Counted from the first letter of the stretch, positions 12,601 through 24,433 are shown. The stretch is 64,000 nucleotides of DNA from Lactuca virosa (GCA_928212115.1 CAKMRJ010005745.1:223528832-223592831); one strand, 5' to 3'. Numbers and translations: made by a program. The notes: a model not told the origin generated them from the letters alone.

Positions 12601-12749
12601 AATACTCGATGTAAACAATGAATGTTGTTATATTACATGTGTGATGATGATGATGTTATGTTTCAATTATATTCACTGTAATGATATTTCAAGATGAAGT
12701 CACGCACAAGCCCCCGAACGTTTCCGCCGTCTGATTCGGGGGTGTGACA
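9650..12749 (+). mobile_element. Solo LTR, 3.1 kb, with TGTGG target-site duplication
   Basis: It starts TGTCACAACTAGG at 9650 and ends GGGGGTGTGACA at 12749. The flanks 9645-9649 and 12750-12754 are both TGTGG. The ends resemble those of the LTRs at 31170-33356 and 28025-34175 (TGTNACAAC...GGGGGTGTGACA). It contains a leader-like zone with the hairpin-prone segment GTTTTCGGTTTTCAT near 10600 and many GGGCC words between 9840 and 11850. No coding domain was seen. Confidence 0.9.
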
Positions 12750-13232
12750 TGTGGTGATTATCTATTTTATCTGTGAGGTGAGTCTTCTCACTAAACTATG
12801 TAGGACACGAGGTGTCGATATATGTTTGTTGTATTTGTGACTCTTGCTTGTAAGTTTGTATGTTTGATGGGTGGCGCCCAAATATTTAGGGTGAGGGCCT
12901 ATAATTCACGACGGGAGATGGCCATTATTCAGGATAAGGTCCACTATTCAAGATGGGCCCCATTATTCCGTGTTCTTGGAGAACTCACTAAGTTTTATGC
13001 TTACGATTTTAAGTTTAAATGTTTTAGGTACTTGTGGTAACAAAGAGAAGAGCCCGAACTGATTGCATCGCATCCACTGGACATTCCGCACTATCTGTTT
13101 TTATGATTTTACTGTGATATTTGATTGGAACTTCAAACTCATACTCTGATTATCTTTTGATGGAATAGTATTTGAATGGTTTTGCTATATTTAAAAAAAA
13201 TGAAAATTTACTCTGGATTTTGGGATGTTACA

Positions 13233-14307
13233 ACATTAGATGGACTCTAGTTAGGGGATAAGGTGTGTCGTAGCCTCTTAGGTTTTTATTAAGAGTATTA
13301 GAAAATAAAATTTATTAGTATATAATAATCTAATAAAGTTAAAAAGAATGACAAAAAACTTATTTCAGTACACTTAAGAGATAGAAACTAACTACTATTA
13401 CTTTTAGGGGCGAAATCCTCAACGAAACCATTAAATAAGGACTACTTTTATAAGTTCAAACTTTTTTGGACCTTAGTCAAAGAAAATTACAAACTAATGA
13501 ACTATTTTTGTAGTTTTCTCTACATTTTAGATAAAATTACAAAACCGGTTCATATGTTTACAAAAACACCACAAATGGTCTTTATGAAGAATTTGTTAGA
13601 CGAATGGTCCTTAAATTTGAAAACCCTTACATACATGGTCTTTACGCTAAACTCCGATAAAATGTAAAGGTTATGTCCATATGAAATTACCAAATGACCA
13701 TTTTTCTTAAATTTTTGTCTTATTTAAATTATCAATAATAAATAAATAAAAATAACAAATACACTCATTGTCTCAATCTCCCATCTAACAAAAAAAAATC
13801 CTACTTTACGGCATCTCCAACCCAACACCAAAACCTATTTTTTACACCAAAATAGTGTTGATTCATCTTCAACTACACTCCATTTTCTACACCATTTTAA
13901 TATAAATAAATAGTATACCACCAAATTTGATGTTATAATATTCATTTATACCAAATGGTGTAAAACATTCATGTGACACTTTTAGTCCCTTGTTTTGAAT
14001 ATTTATTACATTTTAGTTTATAAAATATGATTGGTTTATTTTAATTATAATAATTATTCATTATAATTTTATGTTATCTTGATATTAATTAATCATAAAT
14101 ATAAAACTTAATATAAAGGTTCAAAATTTATTTAAAATATTAAATACTTTAAAATTTTAAAATACGTTAACATATTTTATAAATCATAAAATTGACATAT
14201 ATATTTTAAATAATTAAAATGGTTATAAATTTATAATAATATATTTTATAAAATATTTACACAAAAGATATGTAAAAATTTAATAAGTCGAAAGGGGTAT
14301 TTGACAA

Positions 14308-14371
<64 letters not shown>

Positions 14372-14689
14372 GGAATATACTTTTGGTGTAAAAACGATGT
14401 AGGTTGGAGATGGAATACTATTTGCAGTATTTTTATACATTTTTAATGTAAAAAAATGGTGTAGATGTAAAGATGGTCTTAGATGTGAAGATGGTCTTAG
14501 GCTAAGTTGTTCTTCCCTTTCTTCCTCTATATATTCAACACCTTCCATTATCACAATCTCGATCTTTATACAAAAGGAAAACAACACCTCTTTCAAGTCT
14601 GCTTCCTTTCTCACTAATTTTTTATAATCTTTATATTCATCTTTTTTTTATCGGTTTCTGGCTGTATGACGATGAGTTTTGGCAGTGTA
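13233..14689. other. AT-rich region with possible degenerate MITE, no gene recognised
   Basis: Between about 13805 and 14515 the sequence begins with GGCATCTCCAACC and TTTTACACCA words. They reappear inverted near the right end (GGTTGGAGATG, GGTGTAAAA), suggesting a decayed inverted-repeat element around the TA tract. The boundaries and target duplication could not be fixed. Open frames here are low complexity. Confidence 0.4.
14309..14368. repeat. (TA)n microsatellite
   Basis: Uninterrupted TA dinucleotide run of about 60 bp, seen directly. Confidence 0.95.
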
Positions 14690-14822
14690 TAAGCAAGGCG
14701 CGCACATACTTCCTATATCACTGAGATCGTCATCACCAACTTCTTTCGCCAAAAGATTTAAACAAAACCCTTTTATTAAACAAAGATTAAAAGAAAACCG
14801 AACCTACTATCTAATTTGAAAC

Positions 14823-15763
14823 TGATGGGTTTTGATGCATATAATAAGAGAGTTTTTTCATAAAAACCGCAACGGAAGCTTTAAAATTTTACAAGTAATT
14901 TTCGATTATATAACAAAACTAAACCACCAAGGATCATTTTAAAGAGGTTAGAATAATATTAAAACCAACCATGGGGTGTTTTAGAATGATAACCTTTGGA
15001 GCCTTTGAATCCACTTGATTTTGGGGTGTTGATGAAGATGAAAAGATCAAAGAGGATGATATTCTCTACAAGTATCCACCACCAAGAGTAAGGTACTATG
15101 TAATACTAGTTCCTTCTTGTATTCTTGAGTATCTTAAGCCTTTAAGCACCTAATAAAAGTAAACACTAAAGGAGATAACTCAAGGAAACTTTAATTACCA
15201 AAACTAACTTTAAAAGAGAGCAATGTGAGGGAGAAGAGAAGGCTACGATTTTGAAGAGATTTCTAAGCCAAGAAGAAGTTTTTTTTCACGCACCACTCCT
15301 TTAAGTACCTCCATGCAAAGTAAAACCTATACATTATTTAAATATAAAGTATTGACAACTAAAACAAGCATGGGGAACAAGATGAGGGAGGTTGACAAAC
15401 ATCCTCCCATACCTCTAAAAATCAGGCCATGAGGGGGATAAAAGACAAAAATTGTCTTCTAGTTTCTTCAACCATAAAACACTAACTAGCTAGTTAAGTC
15501 ATGGTTAGCCAAAGTGTCTAAAATATTTGTACATGATTTATTAATCATATCATATGATATAATAACTAGTTTGTTGTTTCTTTATTATTTTCATAAAACA
15601 ATAATTATTCTCTAATTAAATACAAGAGTTGAATTTATTTATTAATAATCAAATACTTAAAAAATATTCAATAAGTACCAACTTGATTAAGTTGTGACCC
15701 TATAAGATCATATGTTATTAGCAACATCATTCAATAATGATTATTGAGCATATAGATCCAATA
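14823..15763 (-). mobile_element. Solo LTR (Copia-like) with GAAAC target-site duplication
   Basis: Read on the minus strand the element runs from TATTGGATCTATATGC (a TG>TA decayed end) to CATCAAAACCCATCA. It is flanked by GAAAC at 14818-14822 and at 15764-15768. The ends resemble those of the 850-bp Copia-like solo LTR at 38036-38885 (TGTTGGAT...AAACCCATCA). No internal coding sequence is attached. Confidence 0.8.
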
Positions 15764-16320
15764 GAAACCCTGCAAAAGTTTATGGTTGATTGAATGTTGA
15801 TTTAAGTTCTAGTAGGTGTTAATTTTGTGTTGAAGCCATTGTAGCTCGAAAGCTATTTGTACGATGGTGCTTCCAATGGTGCGCTATCTTTTCGATGCAC
15901 ATGAACTCTTTGAATATTAACTTTGTTGATTCTCATGTTTAACTTTTAGTTGATGAGTGATTCTTCTGGATTTGAATGACATGACACATAAAATGGGCAT
16001 TGTAATTGGTTGAAGGGGTGTTTTACATGTTAAAGAAGTCGTCAGTGGGGGCGGTGTTGGGTATAGAGGAGCAAGGGTAGAGACACCATGCTTTAGCGGT
16101 GTTGGGTATAGAGGAGCAAGGGTAGATACAACAATGCATGGGCAATGAAGATAAAAGGGGTGGGGTGGGATGGGGATCTTTTTCTTTTTCTTTAATTAAA
16201 AATTATTTTGTATAAATACACATATTCAGAAGAGCATATTAGTCATTTTATAAATATTTAACCCATATGTTTAACAATGTTAGACATAAGGACATGTGGT
16301 GCAAAATTTTCTATTCTTAA

Positions 16321-16530
16321 GCTATCCGGTGTGGGCAACGCCCCACCGGCGTTTGTCCGGCGTGGCACCGAGAAAACGGCGTTACCATGGCACAAACACC
16401 GCCCCCCTTCACCGTTTTTGCACGTTATAGGCTTGTCGTTGCTTCCCGTTAACACCACAACCTCGGGTAGCATCGTTTTCTTCTTAAATCATATAAAAAC
16501 GCCGGTGGGGCGTTGCCCACACCGGATAGC
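16321..16530. mobile_element. GC-rich MITE with 34-bp perfect terminal inverted repeats
   Basis: The left end GCTATCCGGTGTGGGC... and the right end are perfect inverted copies over about 34 bp. Both ends sit beside TTAA/CTTAA, consistent with a TTA-type target duplication (PIF/Harbinger-like). The element is about 210 bp and far richer in GC than the surrounding spacer. It is absent from the equivalent positions in S2 and S3. Confidence 0.85.
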
Positions 16531-17126
16531 CTTAAGGACCAACAACATAACAAAATTCTCATAAAGACCATCTATGAAATTTTTTGTAAACGAGAAGAAC
16601 CATTTATTTAATTTTGTCTATGTTTTATGTTCAAATCATATTAATTTAGTATTAAATGTTTTTATATATAACCATAATTCTCTTATTTCTTATCCTAGTA
16701 GTGGTATAATTTGAATTTTGTAAAATATCTACCAACGTTAGATTACATATTATTATAACTACATAAAGAAATTTAAGCACCTTCTTGATTGTTATCATAT
16801 GTAAAAGAATATATATGTATGTTGTTATTAGAGTTAGAGAAATACAAAATACATTCATATTATGTTTAATAACTATACATTATCTAAGTTTTATTTTACA
16901 TATTATGTAAATATATTGTTATTGTAAATAACATTTAAAGTAAATTGTTTAGTATATATTCTTGTTATTTTGATGGTTGAATGTTTTTTGTGGTAATAGA
17001 CGACTTATACATAATTATAGCAATATAAATTATATACCAAAACACTTATAGGCATACCATTAGTGTCCTAAAGTGTGGTATATATCGAGTTTAAAGTGAC
17101 AATAAAACATTAGACATGATTAAACT

Positions 17127-17212
17127 CACAAAACTAAGCTTTCTACTACAACATAAAAAACATTAAAAGCACAAAACTAAGCTTTCTACTACAACATAAA
17201 AAACATTAAAAG
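17127..17212. repeat. 43-bp tandem duplication
   Basis: Two consecutive 43-bp units starting CACAAAACTAAGC at 17127 and 17170. The equivalent position in S2 and S3 has one diverged unit. Confidence 0.9.
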
Positions 17213-17384
17213 TTACCAAGAGAAGTGAACTAACTAATAATCAATGGAATATATAAACTCATAAAGTCAGGATCCCAACACAGAAACACTGCGTACATAA
17301 TAAGATTACAGAAGACACTTGATGTGTTATTATATGAAATATGAGCTACTATTATACAACATTTTTAAAAACTTTCCTCTCCAT

Positions 17385-18088
17385 TTATTCACCCATCCGA
17401 ATTATGCATCGAAGACCTTCACCTTTAAACATCAAATCAAAAGCCTTATTGATCTCAGAAAATGGCAATTCATGTGTAATGAACTTCTCCAACTCAAGTT
17501 CCTGCACAAAATCAACTCAAGTTCATCATGCTTCCAAGCCATTTTATTCATTTACAATTCAACTTTGGAGCTATAAAATGGGTTACCTTATTCATATACT
17601 TTTCAACCACAGAAGGAATATCGGATCGAGGTTTATAGTTTCCAAAAAAGGTTCCCCTCAGAGTCCTTTCGTTCAATAGATTCAATGGACTTGTCTTGAA
17701 AACAGCATCTTTATGTGGAACACCCACAAGAACAGCAACACCCCAACCCTGTAATTATTCAATATTTGTTATTGTAATTAAGCATGAATCAGTAATTCAT
17801 TATATGAGTGAGATGAATTGATTAAATTCATACATCATGAACACATTCGAAGGCAGATATCATAGCATCAATATGACCAGTGCATTCAACACTCCTGTCA
17901 ACTCCTCCATTTGTCATCTCTGCAATCACTTCTTGTACTGGTTTCGTGTGATCTTTTGGGTTCACAAACTCTGTCACTCCAAATTTCTTTGCTGTTGAAA
18001 CCAAAAAAATATATGAGATTCACCATTTTATTCACAGTTTTAGCCCAGGTATAGCAAAATCTTACCTAGCTCAAATCTGTTGGCATCG
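17385..18088 (-). pseudogene. ADH1: ADH1-type pseudogene, copy A: exons 6 (partial) to 9 only
   Basis: Exons 9 (17501-17385), 8 (17748-17587) and 7 (17991-17834) match the intact copies in length and splice borders. Exon 6 survives only as about 20 bp (18087-18066). It then joins directly to sequence which, at copy C, lies just upstream of the TATA box (18086 corresponds to 54755). Exons 1-5, most of exon 6 and the core promoter are therefore deleted, with a short TCGAG/TTGAG similarity at the join. No start codon or Zn-binding region remains. The remaining exons look open, so the loss is probably recent. Confidence 0.9.
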
Positions 18089-18463
18089 AGGGAGTGCATA
18101 TACCAAAACTGTAAACCGACCACCAGGTTTTGATTTGCCGGGTTTCCATCGATGAAGCCGTTGACAAGTTAAACCCACCGTTTAACGAAAACAAGAAACT
18201 GTAAAGTACCCACTGATGGGTGGTTTTCTTTTGAAGAATATATAGATTGGGTCCACAGAGTCTCCAACATTAAAAACATTAAGAGTAAATTACAACCATG
18301 GTCCCTGTTATTTCTAATTTCTACCGTCCTTAGTCCAAAACTAAAGTTGTTTTTCAACTTTAGTTGCTATTTCAAGTTTTGTATTGATTTTTGTCCCTGG
18401 AATTGACCTCGTTAAATTCTTGGTGATATAGTCCCTGACTCAGGGGAAATTGTGCATTACACC

Positions 18464-18822
18464 AAATGTTTTAAAACTGATTTTTTAGTTGAACCAGTCT
18501 GATGACCGGTTTCTGGTTAAATCGCCGATTCAACCAAAAAAGTTTCCTACATCTAACGGTGTTGTGTGTCGGCCTTCGAGTTGTGTACACTCTAAAAATG
18601 TTAAATTTTCTTTAGAAATGTGTTGTTTTTAACGGGTTAAGTAAAATCCAACTATACAAGTCCAATAAACTAGTTCAAATGTTTTTTACCGATTTAACTC
18701 AGTTTTTGAAGAAACCGTCCAGTTTGATCCGATCAAGAAATTGACATAAAACCGGTCATTATTGAACCGTTCTCGTCTACAGTTCCCGGCCCAACCGGTT
18801 TGAACCAATTTTTAAAACATTG
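18464..18822. mobile_element. hAT-like non-autonomous element with 8-bp TSD
   Basis: Flanked by ATTACACC at 18456-18463 and 18823-18830. The ends AATGTTTTAAAACTG and (inverted) AATGTTTTAAAAATTG form imperfect terminal inverted repeats, continuing into GGTTGAACC-like words. Orthologous copy at 55133-55493. Confidence 0.8.
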
Positions 18823-19468
18823 ATTACACCTGAGGACATTTTACTTGTTTTTCTATTTTAGTTTTTTTTATCGCTATCTCTTAATATAATCGTATCTAAC
18901 GTTCATTTCTTGTTATCTTTTTTTTTCTTTATCATATATCTCCTTTACTAATACATCCTATTGGAAAATTGGTTTTAACCGATTTAAAAATTGGTTATTT
19001 TTCATTTTTGAGCACAAATTTCGAACTATAAATATAATCAAAATGGATAAATGATTATACGTTTGTCTTCTCCTCTAAGATACATTCATTTTGATATATC
19101 ACATGTCCAAAACAGATTAAAAATAAATGAAAAGTTGTATGTTAAAATGAGGTGTTTGAAAGAAATTAACAAATGAGTTAATTGGCTTTTATTTCATTCC
19201 ACATGGGTGGGAGCTTGAAAAGAAAATGAGTTTATAATTATAAAGGCTTATTATTCTTGTAAATGTGAACAAGAGGCTCTCTTTTGCGCGCACGGGGTGC
19301 AAATGTGAATAAGATTGGCTTGGGTTCACTGAACTTATTTGTGGATTGTTGTGATGGGTGTGAGCAACAGATGCTCCTATACCTCCCATATCACTGAGAT
19401 CGTCATCACCAACGAAAGTTAGACCTGGTATCTCATTTGAAATCTAACAAAAAAATTATGGTTGATTG

Positions 19469-19675
19469 TAGTGACGAGTCTAAAATAAAAAACCATATGG
19501 TTCACTAATTTTTCTATATACATTTTTCTATGTAAAAAAGATTTTTATTGGTAAGGTAGGTGCTAAATATTTTTTAAAGATAGGTCCCTAAAAAATTTCT
19601 ATAGAAATTTTAGATAAATTAAAAAAATTAGATGGGTCCTAGGACCCACCTTCCTTACACATAGCCTCGCCACTG
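19469..19675. mobile_element. hAT-like MITE with 8-bp TSD
   Basis: The ends TAGTGACGAGTC and (inverted) CAGTGGCGAGGC form terminal inverted repeats. The flanks are GTTGATTG and GTTGATCG; in the duplicate at 56139-56345 both flanks are GTTGATTG, confirming the target duplication. Confidence 0.85.
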
Positions 19676-20602
19676 GTTGATCGAGTGTTATTCTTAAGTT
19701 CTATTAGGTGTTATTTTGGTTTTGAAGTCATGGCAGCTCAAAGCTATTTGTACGGTGGCGTTCTATCTTTTTGATGTACATGAACTATTGACTATTAGCT
19801 TTGTTGATCTTCTAATGTTTAACTTTGTTTTTTTTTTTTCGTTGTTGAGTGTTGATTCTTAAGTTTTATTAGGTGTTATTTTGGTTTTGAAGCCATAGCA
19901 ACTCAAAGCTATTTGTATGATGGTGCTTCCAATGGTGCTCTATCTTTTTTATGTACATAAACTAATGACAAATATAACAGGGGCATCGTAAATGTAAATG
20001 GTTAGAAGGGGTTTTTTTGTAGGTTGAAGGTTTTATTAGAGATAGTTACTAGTTGCAAAGAGCATTGTAAATGGGATTCATAGATAGATGGTGAGATTGG
20101 TGTGTGGTGGTGATTAGTGACACTGTAAATGGGAGTCAGTGGATGTGGGTTAGAGGGCGAAGGATTGTCGGTGGGAGGCGGTTATGGTGTTGGGTTTGGA
20201 GGAGTAAGGGGCAGAGAGATGAACCATTGTGGGTGATGAAGATAAAAGGGATGTGGTTGGGGTTTTCTTGTTCTTTAATTAAAAATCGTTTTATGAAAAA
20301 AAAATGTATATTAATCATTTGATAAATATTTAACTGATATTTTTAACGGTATTAGCCATAAGAACATACATGTAGTGCAAGATTTTTCTTTCTTAAAGAT
20401 CACTTCGTATCAAAATTCTCATAAGGACCGGAACCTTTTATAAACCAACAAGACCATTTATATAACTTTTTCCATATTTTACTTTTTAGTCATACTAATT
20501 TAGTATTATATGTTTTTATATATTACATTATTTCTCTTATTTCTTATCGTAGTAATGGTATAATTTTAAAATTGTAAAATATTTACAAGTGTTAGATTAC
20601 AT

Positions 20603-20731
20603 CAGGGGCGCAACTATGGGTTCTAGGGGTAGCGGGTGGTACTCCTTAAATTTTTCGGCTTAATTTTTTTTCCAATGTAGTGTAAATTTTCTCGTGTGCT
20701 ACACCTTGGACTTTCTATGGTTTCGCTACTG
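20603..20731. mobile_element. hAT-like MITE, 129 bp, TSD GATTACAT
   Basis: The element starts CAGGGGCGCAAC and ends GTTTCGCTACTG, inverted repeats of the hAT CAGNGGCG type. GATTACAT lies on both sides (20595-20602, 20732-20739). The matching place in S1 (near 16740) has a single uninterrupted GATTACAT, which is the empty site. Confidence 0.9.
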
Positions 20732-20771
20732 GATTACATATTATTATTAGAAAGTTAAGCATCTTGTTATT

Positions 20772-21552
20772 TTTTAGAACATCAGCTTTATTAAGGAAAA
20801 CTAGCAAGACGCTAGAAAGAAAAACAATTACATGGAAGTAATAGATAAAATTGGATCATGCAACCAGGCAACCCAATTGACCATAGTTTTACAACACCTA
20901 CTACTAGCCCAAATGAAACTCTAAGTCATCACCTTATCAAACAACAAACAAAATTTAGGCTTAACTTTACCAAAAAGTAAAGCGGTTCTAAAACACCAAA
21001 TCGACCACCAAAAAGTGAAACAAAACGCCTCCAGAAAATCTTGACAAATTGAAGACAAACGCAAGGCGCCAATCCAAGCAAACCAATCTTGGAAACAAAA
21101 CAAAGTAGGTGTCTGAACAATCCACCATATGCAAACAAGATTCAATAAGTCTCTAGCCAAATCACACTCGAAGAACAAGTGTGTATTAGTCTTAACTTCC
21201 TTCTCGCAAATAGGGCATAAAATAGAATTAATCTCAATCCCTTTTTGAGATAAGTTATACCAAGAAGGTAATTTGTTCAAGAAAGACGCCAAACAAAAGC
21301 ATTAACTTTAATAGGCGTAAGGCGACACCATCTAGTCACTGTATCCTAGACAATAAGAAGATTCTTATCAATTAGCAGAGCTCACAGAGAAAGAGTCGGA
21401 ACCATCGAGCGAGCAACTCCACCTATCCGCAGACGAAGAAAGCAAAACCGAGGACATCAAGTCTGAAATTAGACCATTGCTCAGCCTCTATCCCCCCTTT
21501 CGGTTTTCTTCTAAAAGTGGTATCCCAACCCGATTGAAATCAAAACCGAAGA
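20772..21552 (-). mobile_element. 5'-truncated LINE fragment with reverse-transcriptase zinc-binding domain
   Basis: A 781-bp insertion flanked by AAGCATCTTGTTATT (20757-20771) and AAGCACCTTGTTATT (21553-21567), a 15-bp target duplication with one mismatch. On the minus strand the open frame ending near 20921 contains CPICEKEVKTNTHLFFECD, the C-x2-C...H-x4-C pattern of the zf-RVT region at the C-terminus of plant LINE polyproteins. A short T run at the left end fits a poly(A) tail. Reverse transcriptase and endonuclease are absent. Confidence 0.85.
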
Positions 21553-21879
21553 AAGCACCTTGTTATTATATGTAAAAGAATATACATATGTTGTTATTCG
21601 AGGTAGAGAAATACAAAATGCATTGATATTATATTTAAATAGTTACATATTATGTAAATATATTGTTATCGTAAATAACAATTAAAGTAGATGTTTAGTA
21701 AATATTCTTGTTATTTTGATGGTTGAATATTTTTGTGGTAATAAACGTTTATACATAAAAAAAATAAAATAAAATTATAGGTACTATCTTTATGAAACTG
21801 GAGATGTTGCATTAAAGATTATTGGAATACAATTATAGCATATAAATTTTATACAAAAACACTTGTAGGTATACCATTA

Positions 21880-22210
21880 GGCTGAAAGGAGTAGTAGCAT
21901 GTTTAGCATGACATCAGATTTTTTTCATGCCACATAGGCTAGAAGGAGTGCTACATCAAAGTTATAAAAAGGTAGGGAGTGATAATGTGTTAGGTTAATA
22001 GATTTTATTTTGGTAAAACAAAATTAAAAAAAGAAAAAAAAAACAGGAACTAGCCAATCAAAACCCACCATCCTATTTCTCTCTTCTCTCTCCTCTCGCT
22101 ATGTAGGCAGCGATCTCTTCTTAGCGCCCCTCTTAGCGCATGGCAGGGGGTGGTGTAGCAGGTGCTAAGAATGCCTTGGCGAGTGTTCTTAGCGAGCCCA
22201 CTCCCTTTGG
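21880..22210. mobile_element. Harbinger-like MITE with CATTA direct repeats
   Basis: It lies between two CATTA copies (21875-21879, 22211-22215). The ends GGCTGAAAGGAGT and (inverted) CCAAAGGGAGT are imperfect inverted repeats. S1 shows the empty site (ACCATTAGTGTCC, near 17056) and so does the left flank of copy C (near 52525). Duplicate at 58551-58882. Confidence 0.75.
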
Positions 22211-22489
22211 CATTAGTGTCCTAAAGTGTGGTATATATCGAGTTTAAGGTGACAATAAAACATTAAACAAAGGATTAAACTTTGACAAAAATAATCTTTC
22301 TACTACAATGTATGATGCAAAAACATTAAAATTTACCAAGAGAAGTGAGCTAATAATAACTACTGGAATATATAAACTCGGGATTTCAACACAGAAACAC
22401 CCATACATAATAAGATCAAAGAAGACACTTGATATGTTATGAAACTTGAACTACAGTTATACAACATTTTTAAAAACTTTCCTCTCCAT

Positions 22490-24325
22490 TTATTCACCCA
22501 TCCGAATTATGCATCGGAGACCTTCACCTTTAAGCATCAAATCAAAAGCCTTATTGATCTCAGAAAATGGCAATTCATGAGTAATGAACTTCTCCAACTC
22601 AAGTTCCTGCACAAAATCAACTCAAGTTCATCATGCTTCCAAGCCATTTTATTCATTTACAATTCAACTTTGGAGCTATAAAATGGGTTACCTTATTCAT
22701 ATACTTTTCAACCACAGAAGGAATATCGGATCGAGGTTTATAGTTTCCAAAAAAGGTTCCCCTCAGAGTCCTTTCGTTCAATAGATTCAATGGACTTGTC
22801 TTGAAAACAGCATCTTTATGTGGAACACCCACAAGAACAGCAACACCCCAACCCTGTAAGTATTCAATATTTGTTATTGTAATTAAGCATGAATCATTAA
22901 TTCATTATATGAGTGAGATGAATTGATTAAATTCATACATCATGAACACATTCGAAGGCAGATATCATAGCATCAATATGACCAGTGCATTCGACACTCC
23001 TGTCAGCTCCTCCATTTGTCATCTCTGCAATCACTTCTTGTACTGGTTTCGTGTGATCTTTTGGGTTCACAAACTCTGTCACCCCAAATTTCTTTGCTGT
23101 TGAAACCAAAAAAAATATATATGAGATTCACCATTTATCAAACTGGTTTTTATTCACAGTTTCATGAAGCAAAATCTAACCAAGCTCAAATCTGTTGGCA
23201 TTGAGATCAACTCCAATGATCCTTGAAGCCCCTGCAATTCTTGCACCTTCAGCAGCCTAATCACAAACAAACCATTAGCTTTGTTTAGCCATGAATGAGC
23301 TTTTCTTGAGAAAGTTAAGTTAGAAATTTCAGAAAACTCACAGCAAGCCCCACAGCTCCCAATCCAAAAATGGCGACAGATGAGCCTTTTTTAGGTTTTG
23401 CAACGTTCAGAGTAGCACCAAGACCTGAAGAAAACACGAAGATTAATTAGGTCAAGAAAACACCAATGGAACTGTAATCGGAGAATATTGATTATGATTT
23501 TTTCTTTTTTATACCTGTGGAGATCCCACAACTGAGGATGCAGACTTTGTCAAGAGGAGCAAGAGGGTTGATTTTGGCAAGACAGCCAACATGAACGACG
23601 GTGTATTCACTGAAAGTTGAAGTTCCGACGAAATGGAAAATTGGTTTTCCGTTGATGGAAAATCGAGATTTTTGATCGTGAATCATGACTCCCCTGTCGG
23701 TGTTGATTCTCAAAAGGTCGCACATGTTGCTCTCTTCTGATTTACAGTGGGCGCACTCTTTGCATTCTCCGGTGAAAACAGGGAGGACGTGATCTCCAGG
23801 CTGAAGATCAGTCACTCCTTCCCCAACACTCTCAACTACCCTGTTCATGTTTAAAAACTTATTAGATTATTTTCAGAATCAAAGATTAGAAGAAACCCTT
23901 TTTCGGTTTTAACAAGAATCAAACATACCCTCCAGCTTCATGTCCAAAAATTCGAGGAAACAAAGGATTCTGACCCTGAAAAGTTCGAAAACAAAGATTT
24001 ATGATTTTAATTTTGGGTTTTTACAAGATCGAAACAGGGAATAATAGATTACCTTGGCTTCCCAGAAGTAAACATCGGTGTGACACAAGGAGGTGAAGAG
24101 GATTTTGATTCGAACTTCCATTTTTTGTGGTGGCGCCACCTCCACTTCTTCAATCACTAGTGGCTTTCCGGCTTCCCATGCCACCGCCGCTGTCACATTT
24201 ACATTCATCATCAGCATTCAGCAGTCGGCACAGTCAAAACTTATTCTCCTTGTTAGGGAAATCACAAAAGAATGACTGAAATGTTTACCTTTGCATCGAA
24301 TCACCTCGTTAGTAGTGCTCGACAT
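22490..24325 (-). CDS. ADH1: Alcohol dehydrogenase, class P (ADH1-type), copy B
   Basis: Nine exons: 24325-24289, 24189-24053, 23975-23929, 23840-23515, 23424-23342, 23256-23181, 23096-22939, 22853-22692 and 22606-22490. All have GT-AG borders; the total is 1143 nt, 380 residues. Catalytic zinc ligands are Cys48 (SLCHTDVYFW), His70 (GHEAGG) and Cys178 (LSCGISTG). The structural zinc Cys are 100, 103, 106 and 114 (GECKECAHCKSEESNMC). The Rossmann motif GLGAVG is at 203-208, with Asp227 (IIGVDLN) selecting NAD. The enzyme interconverts acetaldehyde and ethanol in the cytosol, chiefly under low oxygen or in fruit and seed. No broken codon was seen. A TATA box lies about 100 bp upstream (24433-24426). 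The upstream flank soon runs into the PPD4 pseudogene (24711). Confidence 0.93.
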
Positions 24326-24425
24326 TTTTATCTTCGTGTTACTTGATCGTTGAAAAATAGAATATGAAAACAATTTCAATTGGGTTTGTTAATTGCTTGA
24401 TATGAAGGCGTAATGAAGAATTGGG

Positions 24426-24433
24426 TATTTATA
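24426..24433 (-). promoter_or_regulatory. TATA box of ADH copy B
   Basis: TATAAATA on the minus strand in the context CCTATAAATACCC, 93-100 bp upstream of the ATG. Copy C has the same box at 54752-54745. Confidence 0.75.

Larger units (their letters stand above)
6254..13232 (+). mobile_element. Old LTR relic hosting two nested solo LTRs
   Basis: Removing the solo LTRs at 6510-8882 and 9650-12749, each with one target-site copy, leaves about 1.5 kb that reads as a single LTR. It begins near 6254 (AGTAACATCCC, a decayed TGTAACATCCC) and ends GGGATGTTACA at 13232. Inside are GACGCGATGCGCC-type palindromes (6350-6385), a TATA-like CTATTTATG near 6421-6429, a TAAAGTT hairpin (9292-9316), a second palindrome cluster (9399-9436), a donor-like GAGGTGAGT at 12776-12784 and an acceptor-like TTTTAGGTAC at 13022-13031. 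A matching target-site duplication was not found at the outer ends, so the left boundary is uncertain. Confidence 0.55.
14690..17330. repeat. ADH-array spacer S1 (oldest spacer copy)
   Basis: Related to spacers S2 (18087-22440) and S3 (54755-59110). Shared words include TCACTGAGATCGTCATCACC at 14720 and 19390, the stretch at 16258-16300 against 20330-20375, and the ADH 3' flank. S1 lacks the hAT, LINE and Harbinger-like insertions of S2/S3 and shows the empty sites near 16740-16750 and 17056-17063. It has its own insertions: a Copia-like solo LTR and a GC-rich MITE. S1 lies downstream of ADH copy A. Confidence 0.7.
18087..22440. repeat. ADH-array spacer S2, near-identical duplicate of 54755-59110
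   Basis: S2 aligns with S3 at a nearly constant offset of 36669-36672 bp, with only scattered substitutions and 1-6 bp indels by eye. It holds the hAT-like elements at 18464, 19469 and 20603, the LINE fragment at 20772 and the Harbinger-like element at 21880, each at the matching place in S3. It separates the old promoter flank of copy A from the 3' end of copy B. No intact gene seen. Confidence 0.92.

Noticed and set aside
16277..16564. 95-codon frame across the GC-rich MITE
   Set aside because: It is made mostly of the inverted repeats of the MITE and is absent from the other spacers.
20104..20322. 72-codon plus-strand frame shared with 56778-57005
   Set aside because: Present in both spacers only because the block is duplicated; frame differs at the end and shows no domain.
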